From contig CAYWGQ010000001.1 in NCBI GenBank assembly GCA_964457725.1, forward strand, positions 59,784 to 123,783: 64,000 bases of DNA, read 5' to 3'. Positions 50,139-59,232 of this stretch are shown here, in pieces (positions within the stretch are counted from its first letter, which is position 1; each line of letters starts with the position of its first letter). The notes under the pieces were generated by a model, which saw only the letters and a list, made by a program, of their open reading frames with translations, was not told where the DNA came from and made no database searches. Source of the stretch: FEN-1219 sp964457725. GTDB lineage: Bacteria; Pseudomonadota; Gammaproteobacteria; Steroidobacterales; Rariloculaceae. Made by a program: the position numbers and the translations under genes.

Positions 50139-51427
50139 ACCGGCACGCTCGCCTTGATCAGCTCGACGCCGTCGCCGAGCGCCCGCGCCCGATAGGCGCC
50201 GACGCCGATCGGCACGAGCGCCGCCTCGCCGCGGCGCAAGCTCGCGAGCGGCGTGCCGTCCGGACGCTCGAGCGCGACCTCGCCGGCGAGGAGATGCAGG
50301 CAGTGCGGCGGCTCGGCCGGGACGTCGACCAGCGCGCCGGGGCGCGGCCGCAGGTGCTCGATCCGGAACGCCTCGCCGTCCACGGAGCAGAAGACGCCGC
50401 GCCGCCCCGCGACCGGCTGCGGCTCGACGAGAAACTCCTCGGGCGCGGTGCGGCGCAAATTCAGCGCGTCGATCGCGGCGTCGACGTCGACCGCGCGCAG
50501 CGGAAAGCGGACGTTGTCCCACGCGCGGAACGTCGGCCCCGGCCGGCGCACCTCGAGCGCGAGGATCTCGCGCCCCTCCGGATTACCGAGCGCGTGCACC
50601 TCCGCGGAGGGGGCCTTGCCGGCCGCGGCCGCGATCCGCGGCGGATTCGCGTTGTAGATGACCTGCCCTGCCCGCACGGGAATCGCGTTCATCGAGTCGA
50701 GCACGCTCCAGTAGAGCGCCTTCAACCGCTCGAGGAGCGGCACGAGCACGGCCGGCTCGACGCCCTGAGCGAGCTTGCCGGCGAACGCCGGGAGAACCCG
50801 CTCGACGCCGTCGTCCCGCGCGGCGAGCCACGGCTTGAGCACCGTCTGGAGCGCCGCTGCGTCGAGCGTGACGGCGTCGAGCAGCCGCTGCTGGTCCGCG
50901 CGCCCGGCCGTGAGCTCGCGCTTGAAGGGCTCGGGGTCGATGTCGCGCGCGAAGCCGAGCCGCAACGTCGCGCCGGGATCGGCGTCGATGATCAGATAGG
51001 CCTCGGGATTGCCTTCAGGGTGCCCCTGCACGGACAGCAGCTCCGCGACGTCGAGCGTCTTCGGCAGCAGCGGGAAGCACGCGCCGTGGCGGGCGACGAA
51101 CTCGCGCCCGAGCAGCGTCTCGCCGTGCGTTGCCAGGAGCTCGGGCAAACTGACGCGCGAGCCGTCGCCGAGCTCGAGGATGCTCGGGTACTGCCTCGCC
51201 TCCTCGTCCGCGTCGTACGCTGCGATCTCGAACGCCTCGCCGAGGCCGGCGCCGGGATTGCGCGGTTGGTGGTCCAGAGGCGAAACGCCCTTGTATTCGC
51301 GAATCCGCAGGCCGCCCCACGGCCGCTCGACGAAGTTCGTCGGCAACGGTTTCAGCGGCAGCGCCGCGAGCCGAGCGGCCGCGTCGCGATCGCCGTCGAG
51401 CAGCGCTCGCGCTTGCGATTTGGTCAC
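50135..51427 (-). CDS. Class I mannose-6-phosphate isomerase-like protein
   Basis: 430 residues from GTG at 51427, chosen because GGGAG lies 7 nt upstream; a GTG at 51460 would add a zinc-ribbon-like YCPGCGS. The cupin motifs of type I phosphomannose isomerases are present (PKTLDVAELLSVQGHP, GNPEAYLIIDADP, AGQVIYNANPPRI), with a C-terminal cupin (LVDVPAEPPHCLHLLAGEVALE). Probably interconverts mannose-6-P and fructose-6-P, or a related sugar phosphate, for envelope polysaccharide. Confidence 0.78.
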   Translation of the reverse strand: MTKSQARALLDGDRDAAARLAALPLKPLPTNFVERPWGGLRIREYKGVSPLDHQPRNPGAGLGEAFEIAAYDADEEARQYPSILELGDGSRVSLPELLATHGETLLGREFVARHGACFPLLPKTLDVAELLSVQGHPEGNPEAYLIIDADPGATLRLGFARDIDPEPFKRELTAGRADQQRLLDAVTLDAAALQTVLKPWLAARDDGVERVLPAFAGKLAQGVEPAVLVPLLERLKALYWSVLDSMNAIPVRAGQVIYNANPPRIAAAAGKAPSAEVHALGNPEGREILALEVRRPGPTFRAWDNVRFPLRAVDVDAAIDALNLRRTAPEEFLVEPQPVAGRRGVFCSVDGEAFRIEHLRPRPGALVDVPAEPPHCLHLLAGEVALERPDGTPLASLRRGEAALVPIGVGAYRARALGDGVELIKASVPV

Positions 51428-51559
51428 GGACGGGCTCCCACAGCCGGGGCAGTATGCCACACGCGTTTATGTCAAAACGTGACTGAGTACCGCCCCGTTC
51501 GAAGCCATAGGCGGTAGGCTTCCGGGCAGTCTGTCCACGAAACTCAAGGCTCGGCGACG

Positions 51560-54361
51560 ATGGCTAACCCGCGGGAATTAGCCGAACAGGCGTTCGCGCT
51601 GCTGCAGGACGCGCTGCGCAGCTCCGAAGCCCGTGCAGCGGATCTCGACGCGCAGCTGAAGCGCGAGCGTCCGCCGAAGACGAAGCTCGAAGAGCAGGTG
51701 GACGTGCTCACCCATCGCCTCGCCGCGCTCGAAGCGGAGGCCGCGAAGTGGCGCGCGACCGCGGGCCAGCTCGAGGAGATCGCCGAAGCCGAGCGCGCGA
51801 AGGTCAGCCAGCTGCGCAAGAAGCTGTCGATCGCCGAGTCCGGCCCGGACAAGCTGACGAAGAAAGAAGTGAACTTCTGGCGCGCGAAGGCCGAGGAGTT
51901 CGACACCGAGACGCGCGACTACCGCAACCGTCTCGCGGCGCTGCGCAAGGAGCTGCAGGAGCGCGACAAGCAGATCGAGAAGCTGCAGCGCGACCTCGAC
52001 AAGGTGGCCGCGGCGCCGCGCCCCCCGGCCGTGCAGCCGGAAGAGATCGCCGCGCTCGAGGCGCGGCTCGAGGAATACCAGCGCCGCGAGGCCGAGCAGC
52101 GCGAGGCGCTCGCAGCGCGCGAGGCGGATCTCGAGCGGCTCGCGGCGCGGGCGGCGGAGCTCGAGCACGCGCTCGCGGCGCACGAGGAAGCGCTGGCGCG
52201 TAAGGACGCCGCGCACGAGGAGGCGCTCGCCGCGCGGGACTCGGCGCATCAGCAGGCGCTCGCGGCACGGGATCAGGCGCTGCAGCAGGCGCTCGCGGAG
52301 CAGGACGCCGCGCACCAGCAGGCGCTCGCCGAGCGGCTGGCGGCCAAGGACGGGGCGCTCGCGCAGCGCGAGGAGGAGCTCCGGCGCGAGCACGAGGCGG
52401 AGATCCGCCGCGAGATCGCGAGCCGCGACGCGGAGCTCGAGCGGCTGCGCTCGCAGGCCGCGGAGACCGAGCGGCGCCTCGCGGATCGAGACAACGACTG
52501 GCGCGAGCAGCTCGCCGCCCGGGCGGCCGAGTGGCAGCAGCAGCTCGCAGCCCGCGAGACGGAGTGGCAGAGCCGGCTCGCCGGACGCGAGGCGGAGCTC
52601 GAGCGCGAGATCCGCGCGCGCGACGGTGAGCTCGAGCAGCTCGCCGTGCAGGCGCGCGACCTCGAGCGGCGCCTCGCGACCGAGCAGGCGGACGTCGAGC
52701 GGCGGCTCGCCGCGCAACAGTCCGACTTCGACCAGCGGCTCGCGGCGCAGCAAGCGGATTTCGATCAGCGGCTCGCCGGGCAGCAATCGGACTTCGATCA
52801 ACGGCTCGCCGCGCACGAAGCGGAGCTCGCGGAGCGCGCGCAGGCGCTCGAGCGCCTCGGCGCGCAAGCCGCCGAGCTCGAGCGCAAGCTCGCCGAGCGC
52901 GAGAGCGGCTTCGCGCAGACGCTCGCGGAGCGCGACTCGGCCGTCGCGGAGCTTCGCGGCGCCGTGGACGCGGCCGAGCGGCGCGCGGCGGAGGCCGCCG
53001 CGGAGCTCGAGCGCGTCCGTGACGTGCTCCACGAGCGGGACGCACGCATTGCCGAGCTCGCGGCCGAGCTCGAGAGGACTCGCACCGAGCTCGGCGCGGA
53101 GCTCGAGGGGCTCCGGCACGACGCGGCCGCCGCCGTCGCCGAGCGCGACCGGCTCGCGCAAGAGACTGCGGCGGCGACGGCGGAAGCCGAGCGGCTCGTC
53201 GCCAGCGCGAAAGCGGACGCCGAGCGCGCCCACGAGGAGCTGCAGGCGAAGAGCGCGGAGCTCGACGAGGCGCACGAGCGGCTCGCGGCTGCCGAGCGCG
53301 CCGCCGCGGCCTCGACCACGGCGCTCCAGACCTCGCTCGCCGCGAAGGAGCGCGAGATCCGCGAGCTCCTCGCCCGGCACAACGAGACCGAGTCCTCGCT
53401 CGACGAGGCGCGCCAGCAGATCGCGGGCCTCGAGGCCGAGCTCAAGGAAGAGAAAGAGTGCATCGAGAACCTGAGCGAGCTCGCGAACGATCGGCGCGAT
53501 CAGATCATCAAGCTCGAGGAAGCGGTCGAGGAGGCTAACGAGCGCTACGAGGAAGCGAAGTGGCGGCTGACGAAGGCGCAGCACTTCGAGCGGCTCGTGC
53601 GCCGCCGCAAGGGCTTGATCAAGGCGTTGATCGAGGCGCTGAAGGCGAAGAAGAAGGCCAACACCGCGCTGAAGGCCGGCCTCGACGGGCTGCGCACGCA
53701 CAAGGCGGCCGCCGAGGCGAACCAGCAGAAGCTGCTCGCCCGCATCGAGACCCTGAAGAACGAGCTCGGCGAGGCGCAGGAAGCGATCGCCCGCCACCAC
53801 GGCGCGACCCTCGCGAAGGAGCAGCTCCTCGCGGCCGAGGCGCGCGTGCAGGAGCTCGAGAACCGGCTGAACACCCAGGCCGAGCTGATCCAGTCGCTCG
53901 AGGACGAGCTGAAGGTCGCCCGTCGCGAGCAGCGCTCGAGCACCGAGAAGGATCAGGAGATCGAGCGGCTCCAGGGCGAGCTCGCCGCAAAGGGCGAGAT
54001 CGTCGCGAAGCTCCAGGCCGACGTCGACGAGCAGCAACGCAAGCTCGCGAAGCTGCGCGGCAGCGAGTCCGAGACGATGCGGCTCAAGGCCGTGTCCGAG
54101 CAGGACAAGAGCACGATCGACGCGCTGCAACGCGAGATCGCGCAGCTGCGCGAGGCGCTCGCCCGGAAGGCTGCCGAAGGCACTGCCGAGGACGAGCGGA
54201 TCAAGGAGCGCGACCGCACCATCAGCCGCCTGTCGAAGACCGTGAAGGACCACGAGGCGACGATCGCGAAGCTGAACGAGTCGGTCGAGTCGTGGCGGCG
54301 CAAGTACCAGTTCCTCGCGACCGAAGCGCCGGACGCCTACAAGACGGCCGCGGAGCAGTAG
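51560..54361 (+). CDS. Giant coiled-coil protein with hendecad array
   Basis: 933 residues, almost wholly Ala/Glu/Arg/Gln/Leu helix. No signal peptide or transmembrane segment. Residues 187-428 form 22 uninterrupted 11-residue repeats, e.g. AARETEWQSRL and AQQSDFDQRLA; heptad-like coiled coil follows to the end, interrupted by a basic stretch near 675 (FERLVRRRKGLIKALIEALKAKKKA). It may be a cytoplasmic filament or scaffold. The next gene, 13 nt downstream, encodes a membrane protein. I do not recognise a named family. Confidence 0.8.
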   Translation: MANPRELAEQAFALLQDALRSSEARAADLDAQLKRERPPKTKLEEQVDVLTHRLAALEAEAAKWRATAGQLEEIAEAERAKVSQLRKKLSIAESGPDKLTKKEVNFWRAKAEEFDTETRDYRNRLAALRKELQERDKQIEKLQRDLDKVAAAPRPPAVQPEEIAALEARLEEYQRREAEQREALAAREADLERLAARAAELEHALAAHEEALARKDAAHEEALAARDSAHQQALAARDQALQQALAEQDAAHQQALAERLAAKDGALAQREEELRREHEAEIRREIASRDAELERLRSQAAETERRLADRDNDWREQLAARAAEWQQQLAARETEWQSRLAGREAELEREIRARDGELEQLAVQARDLERRLATEQADVERRLAAQQSDFDQRLAAQQADFDQRLAGQQSDFDQRLAAHEAELAERAQALERLGAQAAELERKLAERESGFAQTLAERDSAVAELRGAVDAAERRAAEAAAELERVRDVLHERDARIAELAAELERTRTELGAELEGLRHDAAAAVAERDRLAQETAAATAEAERLVASAKADAERAHEELQAKSAELDEAHERLAAAERAAAASTTALQTSLAAKEREIRELLARHNETESSLDEARQQIAGLEAELKEEKECIENLSELANDRRDQIIKLEEAVEEANERYEEAKWRLTKAQHFERLVRRRKGLIKALIEALKAKKKANTALKAGLDGLRTHKAAAEANQQKLLARIETLKNELGEAQEAIARHHGATLAKEQLLAAEARVQELENRLNTQAELIQSLEDELKVARREQRSSTEKDQEIERLQGELAAKGEIVAKLQADVDEQQRKLAKLRGSESETMRLKAVSEQDKSTIDALQREIAQLREALARKAAEGTAEDERIKERDRTISRLSKTVKDHEATIAKLNESVESWRRKYQFLATEAPDAYKTAAEQ
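52712..52810 (+). repeat. Three near-identical 33-nt repeats coding AQQ[SA]DFDQRLA
   Basis: Three consecutive 11-codon units differ by few bases, showing recent slippage or duplication within the coiled-coil gene's hendecad array. Confidence 0.85.
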
Positions 54362-54374
54362 CGGCCGGGCAGCC

Positions 54375-55232
54375 ATGGGCGCGTTCGCCGAATCCGGGCT
54401 TGCGGCGGCGCTCGCCGCGCGGGGCCTCGGCCTGAGCTCCCTCGGCGCAGCCTACCTCGCGACGCTCGCGAACCTGACCGTCGCCGCCCTGCTCTATCTC
54501 GGCGCCCGCTCGCAGCTCGTGATCACGCCGAACCGCGCCGCGCGCAGCTACGGCGTCTACATGGGCCTCGTGCTGACCGCGCTGCTCGTCGCCACCGTGC
54601 TCGAGAACGAGCTCGCGCCGGCCTCGGCGACGCTGTGCTACGCGGCGGTACCCCAGCTGCTATTGCTGCTCGTGCTGCATGCGCAAGCCGCGCGGAGCGC
54701 CGAGCCGCGGACGATCGCGGCCGCCGGCGCGGCCGCGGCCGGCGCGCTTCCGGCGCTCGGCCTGACGATCGTCGCGGCCGGGCTCGTCGCGCCGGCCTAT
54801 CTGCTCGCGGCGCTCGCGGCCGCGGCCCTGCGCTCATGCCTCTGGCGCCAGTCCGTTTCGACGCAGCGCCCGGTCGTGAACGCGAGCTCGATCTACGCGA
54901 AGAGCAAGGAGCGCGCGGAAGAGCCGGCCGCGCCGCAGCGGCCCTGGCTCGGGCTCGGGCAGTGGGTCGCGCTCGGCGGCGCGAGCATCGCGCTCGCGGC
55001 CGCGAACTCGCTGCTGCGCGGCTACGGCCTCGAGGAGATCCCGGCGGTGCAGGTGCTGCGCGAGTCCGCGCTCCTGCTCGGCACGACCGCGCTCGTCTGC
55101 GCGGTGCCGGCCGGCCTCTATTGGCTCGCGAAACGCGCCTGGATGCCGGAGCTGACGCGCTTTGCGTGGCTCGTCTGGATCGTCGTCAGCTTCTCGTTCA
55201 CGTACGGCAACTACCTCACCGGCTTGCGCTGA
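54375..55232 (+). CDS. Hypothetical polytopic membrane protein
   Basis: 285 residues with about seven hydrophobic segments, e.g. AYLATLANLTVAALLYLGA, MGLVLTALLVATVL and LTRFAWLVWIVVSFSFTYGNYL. A polar cytoplasmic-looking loop (VNASSIYAKSKERAEEPAAPQRP) lies near 165-187. It starts 13 nt after the coiled-coil gene and is likely co-transcribed, so it may anchor the coiled-coil protein. Its end overlaps lipB on the other strand by 17 nt. Unrecognised family. Confidence 0.75.
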   Translation: MGAFAESGLAAALAARGLGLSSLGAAYLATLANLTVAALLYLGARSQLVITPNRAARSYGVYMGLVLTALLVATVLENELAPASATLCYAAVPQLLLLLVLHAQAARSAEPRTIAAAGAAAAGALPALGLTIVAAGLVAPAYLLAALAAAALRSCLWRQSVSTQRPVVNASSIYAKSKERAEEPAAPQRPWLGLGQWVALGGASIALAAANSLLRGYGLEEIPAVQVLRESALLLGTTALVCAVPAGLYWLAKRAWMPELTRFAWLVWIVVSFSFTYGNYLTGLR

Positions 55233-55833
55233 ACGCGGCGAGGAGCCGGGGCTCGAGGTCCGCGGCGAGCCGCTCCGGCTCGCCGATGCCGCAGAGGTCC
55301 CGCAGCTGCGTGACTTCGAGATCGGCGAAGCCGCACGGCCTGATTCGCCGGAACGGCTCGAGATCCATCCCGACGTTGATCGCCATGCCGTGATACGTGC
55401 AGTGGCGGCGCACCCGCAGGCCGATCGACGCGAGCTTGCAGCCGTCGACGTAGACGCCCGGCGCCTCGCGGCGGCCCTCCGCCGCGATGCCGTACTCGGC
55501 GACCGTGTCGATCAGCGCCTGCTCGAGCCCCTGCACGAGCGCGCGGATGCCGAGCCCGAGGCGCCGCAGATCGAGCAGCACGTAGACGACCAGCTGACCG
55601 GGACCGTGGTAGGTCACCTGCCCGCCGCGATCCGTCTGCACGATCGGGATGTCGCCGGGCGCGAGCAGGTGCGACGGGTCCGTGCGGGTGCCGAGGGTGA
55701 ACACGGGTGGATGCTCGACGAGCCAGATCTCGTCCGCGGTCGCGTCGGTGCGCGCGTCCGTGAACGCGCGCATCTCGCTCCAGACCGGCTCGTACGCTTG
55801 CCGGCCCAGCCGGCGAACGACCGGTGCGCTCAC
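55216..55833 (-). CDS. lipB: Octanoyl-[ACP]:protein N-octanoyltransferase LipB
   Basis: 205 residues. It moves octanoate from ACP to lipoyl domains, such as the one in the E2 at 36.5 kb. Signature RGGQVTYHGPGQ (about 69-80), catalytic K133 in GCKLASIGLRV and C167 in RPCGFADLEVT. It overlaps ybeD by 4 nt. lipA, which usually follows, is absent here. Confidence 0.96.
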   Translation of the reverse strand: MSAPVVRRLGRQAYEPVWSEMRAFTDARTDATADEIWLVEHPPVFTLGTRTDPSHLLAPGDIPIVQTDRGGQVTYHGPGQLVVYVLLDLRRLGLGIRALVQGLEQALIDTVAEYGIAAEGRREAPGVYVDGCKLASIGLRVRRHCTYHGMAINVGMDLEPFRRIRPCGFADLEVTQLRDLCGIGEPERLAADLEPRLLAAFSASR

Positions 55834-56102
55834 AGCACCATCAAGATCTCTTCGTTCGCCGTGAGCTCGCGGTAGAGCGCGTCCACCTGCTCGCGGCTCG
55901 ACGCGCGGACGTTGAACGTCAGGCTCAGGTAGCTGCCGCGCCGCGACAGCTGCTCGCCGACGTCCTCCGTGCCGACCTCGGCGTAATGCGCCTGGACGAT
56001 TTCGAAGGCAGCCGAGCGGAAGCGCGCGTCGTTACGGCCGAACACCTTGATCGGCAAGTCGCACGGGAACTCGAGCAGCGATTTTTCGGGGTCGATCGTC
56101 AT
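55830..56102 (-). CDS. ybeD: YbeD/DUF493 family protein
   Basis: 90 residues with the YbeD ferredoxin-like fold: LLEFPCDLPIKVFGRND, SRRGSYLSLTFNVRASSREQVDALYREL and a C-terminal EEILMVL. The family structurally resembles ACT regulatory domains and its role is unknown. Position between dacA and lipB is conserved in Gammaproteobacteria. It overlaps both neighbours by 4 nt. Confidence 0.93.
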   Translation of the reverse strand: MTIDPEKSLLEFPCDLPIKVFGRNDARFRSAAFEIVQAHYAEVGTEDVGEQLSRRGSYLSLTFNVRASSREQVDALYRELTANEEILMVL

Positions 56103-57226
56103 TCGAACCAGAGCATGACCTCATCGCGCAGCCGCGTCCAGGGGCCGCCTTCGGCGACCGCCTCGAGCGCGACGACCGGCGCGGCGGCCAGGGCCTTGTC
56201 GGCCAGCCGTACCTCGACCGCACCCACCTCCGCGTGCTCCGCGAGCGGCGCGATCAGCCGCGGCGGCAGCGTCAGGCTCGCGCGGAGCGCGCGATAGCTG
56301 CCGCGCGGGATCGTCACGACGAGATCGTGCAGCAGCCCGAGCGCGGTCACCTCGCTCGCGCCGCCGAACACGCGGGCCGCCGTCAGCTCTTCGCCCGCGG
56401 CGAACAGGCGGTGGGTCTCGAAGTGGTCGAAGCCGTAGGCGAGGAGCCGCTCGGCCGCCGTCGTGCGCTGCGAGGCCGACTCCGCGCCGAGCACGACCGC
56501 GATCAGCCGCATGCCGTCGCGCTCCGCGGAGCTGACGAGGCAGTAGCCCGCGGCGCGCGTGTAGCCGGTTTTCAGCCCGTCGACGTGCTCGTCGCGCCAG
56601 AGAAGACGATTGCGGTTGTACTGCTTGATGTCGTTCCAGGTGTACTCCCGCTCCGAGTACCAGCCGTAGTACTCCGGGAACTCGTTGATGATCGCGCGCG
56701 CGAGCACGGCCTGATCCCGTGCGCTCGAATAGTGCTCCTTCGCCGGCAGGCCGCTCGGATTGCGGAACGAGGTGTTCGTCATGCCGAGCGCCGCGGCCTC
56801 CTCGTTCATCAGCGCGACGAACGCGTCGACCGAGCCCGCGAGATGCTCGGCGAGCGCGACGGCGGCGTCGTTGCCGGACTGCACGATCAGGCCGCGGAGC
56901 AGGTCCTCGACGGGCACCCGGCTCCCGACCTCGATGAACATCCGCGAGCCGCGCATCCGCCAGGCGCGCTCGCTGACGAGCACCGGATCGGTCAGCGCGA
57001 TCCGCCCTTCGCGCAGCGCCTTGAAGACGACGTAGGCCGTCATCACCTTCGTCAGGCTCGCGGGCTCGAGCCGCTCGTCCGCGGCGGATTCGGCGAGCAC
57101 GGTCCCGGTCGCGTGGTCGAGCAGGAAATAAGCCTTCACCGGCAGCGGCGGCGCCGGCGGCAACGCCTCTTCAGCCCGAGCGAATCCCGCGATCAGCGCG
57201 ACGAGCGCGATTAGCAACCGCACCAT
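56099..57226 (-). CDS. dacA: D-alanyl-D-alanine carboxypeptidase (PBP5/6 type)
   Basis: 375 residues with a signal peptide (1-18, ending GFARA). S57-L-T-K60, S117-G-N119 and K219-T-G221 are the three catalytic motifs. It trims the terminal D-Ala of peptidoglycan pentapeptides in the periplasm. A C-terminal PBP5-like domain ends with a short amphipathic LRDEVMLWFE, shorter than the E. coli membrane anchor. Confidence 0.95.
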   Translation of the reverse strand: MVRLLIALVALIAGFARAEEALPPAPPLPVKAYFLLDHATGTVLAESAADERLEPASLTKVMTAYVVFKALREGRIALTDPVLVSERAWRMRGSRMFIEVGSRVPVEDLLRGLIVQSGNDAAVALAEHLAGSVDAFVALMNEEAAALGMTNTSFRNPSGLPAKEHYSSARDQAVLARAIINEFPEYYGWYSEREYTWNDIKQYNRNRLLWRDEHVDGLKTGYTRAAGYCLVSSAERDGMRLIAVVLGAESASQRTTAAERLLAYGFDHFETHRLFAAGEELTAARVFGGASEVTALGLLHDLVVTIPRGSYRALRASLTLPPRLIAPLAEHAEVGAVEVRLADKALAAAPVVALEAVAEGGPWTRLRDEVMLWFE

Positions 57227-57322
57227 TGCGATCCCCCACTACCCCACAACAACAGCCGCACGCGCGCATCGGCATCCCACTACCGACGCGCGCCGAATGC
57301 CGGACGGCCGGCGCTCGACGTT

Positions 57323-58207
57323 CTAGCGATCGACGACCAGATGCGCGTCGCCGAGGCCGAGCGCGCGCAGCCTGCCCGTGACCCGATCGAACTCCGTGTC
57401 GTTCGCGAGCGGTCCCACCCGCACGCGATGCAGCACGCGCCGCCCTGCCCCGTCGGACACGACGAACGCGTTCGGGAAACCGCTGTCCGCGAGCCGCGCG
57501 ACCAGGCGCTCGGCGTTGCCGCGCTCCGCGAACGCGCCGACCTGCACGAAGAGCTGCCGGAACGGCACGTCGTCCGGGCGGACGTCGTCGGCGACCGCGG
57601 AGCTGATGATCGAGAAGCCGCCGCCCTCGGGCCGCGGCGCGCTCGCCTGCACCGGCGCGGGCGACGCGGGTGCGCCGGGCCCGGCGACCGCGCGCACGCG
57701 CACGCGGGCCGTGCCGTTGCGCAGCATATCGATCTCCCGAGCGGCGGCGTAGGAGAGATCGATGATGCGGTTCTTCACGAACGGACCGCGGTCGTTCACC
57801 CGCACGACGACGCGCTTGCCGTTCTCGAGATTCGTCACCTCGACCCACGTCGGGATCGGCAACGTCGTGTGTGCGGCCGTCAGCGCGTGCATGTCGTAGA
57901 TCTCGCCGCTCGAGGTCCGAAGGCCGTGGAAATCGCGGCCGTACCACGAGGCGACGCCGGTCTCGTCGTAGCCGTCGCTCGTCGCGCGCACGTAATAGCG
58001 CCGGCCGAGCACGTCGTAGAACGGCGGGTTGCCGGGGCCGGACGGCGTCGCGCGGCTGCCCCGTGGGGCTTCGCTGCCGGCTTGCGTGCCGACGACCGTG
58101 CGGTCGGGCGGCGCCTGCACCCGCTGCGGGGAGGAGCAGGCCCACTGCAAAGCGGCGAGGAGCAATACGGCCGCGAGGGCCGCCGGGCGGCGAACCCCAC
58201 CCGTCAT
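57323..58207 (-). CDS. rlpA: RlpA septal lytic transglycosylase lipoprotein
   Basis: 294 residues. Lipobox LQWAC near residue 24. A double-psi beta-barrel domain (about 80-165, GVASWYGRDFHGLRTSSGE, VRVNDRGPFVKNRIIDLSY) and a C-terminal SPOR domain (about 217-292, LFVQVGAFAERGNAERLVARL) that targets denuded septal glycan. It cuts glycan strands at division. It overlaps mltB by 4 nt (ATGA). Confidence 0.95.
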   Translation of the reverse strand: MTGGVRRPAALAAVLLLAALQWACSSPQRVQAPPDRTVVGTQAGSEAPRGSRATPSGPGNPPFYDVLGRRYYVRATSDGYDETGVASWYGRDFHGLRTSSGEIYDMHALTAAHTTLPIPTWVEVTNLENGKRVVVRVNDRGPFVKNRIIDLSYAAAREIDMLRNGTARVRVRAVAGPGAPASPAPVQASAPRPEGGGFSIISSAVADDVRPDDVPFRQLFVQVGAFAERGNAERLVARLADSGFPNAFVVSDGAGRRVLHRVRVGPLANDTEFDRVTGRLRALGLGDAHLVVDR

Positions 58208-59232
58208 CGGGCCGCGCTCCCGCCCGCCGCCGCGAGGTACGCGTCGCGGATCGCCTCGCCGAGCTCGTACGCGGCGAGCGCGTATTTGTGGCTGCGGTTG
58301 TAGCGCGTGATCACCCAGAAGTTGTGGAAGCCCGCCCAGTACTCGGGGCCGTCGACGCCTTCGAGCGCGTAGACCGCCGCCGGCGCGTCGGCCGGCAGCC
58401 CGCTCTCGAAGCGGTAGCCCATCCGCTCGAGCGAGCCGACGGTCTCGGACAGGTCGAGCCGGTTATTGGGCTCCTCGCCGGCGAATTCCGCGGCCCGCGC
58501 GGCCGGCACGGCGACCGGCTCGCCCGTCCGCCAGCCGTGCACCTTGAAATAGTTCGCGACGCTGCCGAGCACGTCCTGCCAGTCGTTCCAGAGATCCCGC
58601 CGGCCGTCGCCGTTCGCGTCGACCGCGTACGCGCGGAAGCTCGACGGGATGAACTGCCCCGCGCCCATCGCGCCGGCGTACGAGCCCTTCGCATCGAGCA
58701 GGTGATCGCCCTCCTCGCGCGTCAGCAGCAGCAGCGCCTCGAGCTCGCGGCCGAAGAACTGCGCGCGGGGCGGGTACGCGAACGCGAGCGTCGCGAGCGA
58801 ATCGAGCACGCGGTAGTTGCCCATGCGCTGGCCGAAGAAGGTCTCGACGCCGAGGATCGCGACGATCATCTGCGGCGGCACGCCGTAGCGCTCCGCGACG
58901 CTGTCGAGCTCGGCCGCGTGCCGCCGCCAGAACTCGACCCCGTTTCTGATGCGCTCCGGCGTCACGAAGATCTGCCGGTACTCGTGCCACGGCACGACGC
59001 GCTCCGCAGGCCGGGAGATCGCGTTCAGCACCCGCGTGTCGAGCGTGGCGGTCGCGAGCAGATCCTCGAGCGCGCCGCGCTCGAAGTCGTGCTCGGCGAC
59101 CATGCGCTCGACGAAGAGCCGCCGGCCTTCGTCGAACGCGGCTTGATCGGCGTGCGCGGCGCCGCCTGCGAGCGAAGCCGCGAGCATGGCGAAAGCGAGC
59201 GCGATCGTCCCTGTGCGTGTGCGTATCGTCAT
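58204..59232 (-). CDS. mltB: Lytic murein transglycosylase B
   Basis: 342 residues from ATG at 59232 (ATGA with the rodA stop). A signal peptide ends at GAAHA. The catalytic Glu is in VAILGVETFFGQRMG; AGAMGAGQFIPSSFRAYAVDANGDGRRDLW in outline is the MltB signature with a calcium-binding-like loop. It has no lipobox, so it is a soluble periplasmic form. It makes 1,6-anhydro ends in glycan strands during growth. Confidence 0.95.
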   Translation of the reverse strand: MTIRTRTGTIALAFAMLAASLAGGAAHADQAAFDEGRRLFVERMVAEHDFERGALEDLLATATLDTRVLNAISRPAERVVPWHEYRQIFVTPERIRNGVEFWRRHAAELDSVAERYGVPPQMIVAILGVETFFGQRMGNYRVLDSLATLAFAYPPRAQFFGRELEALLLLTREEGDHLLDAKGSYAGAMGAGQFIPSSFRAYAVDANGDGRRDLWNDWQDVLGSVANYFKVHGWRTGEPVAVPAARAAEFAGEEPNNRLDLSETVGSLERMGYRFESGLPADAPAAVYALEGVDGPEYWAGFHNFWVITRYNRSHKYALAAYELGEAIRDAYLAAAGGSAAR

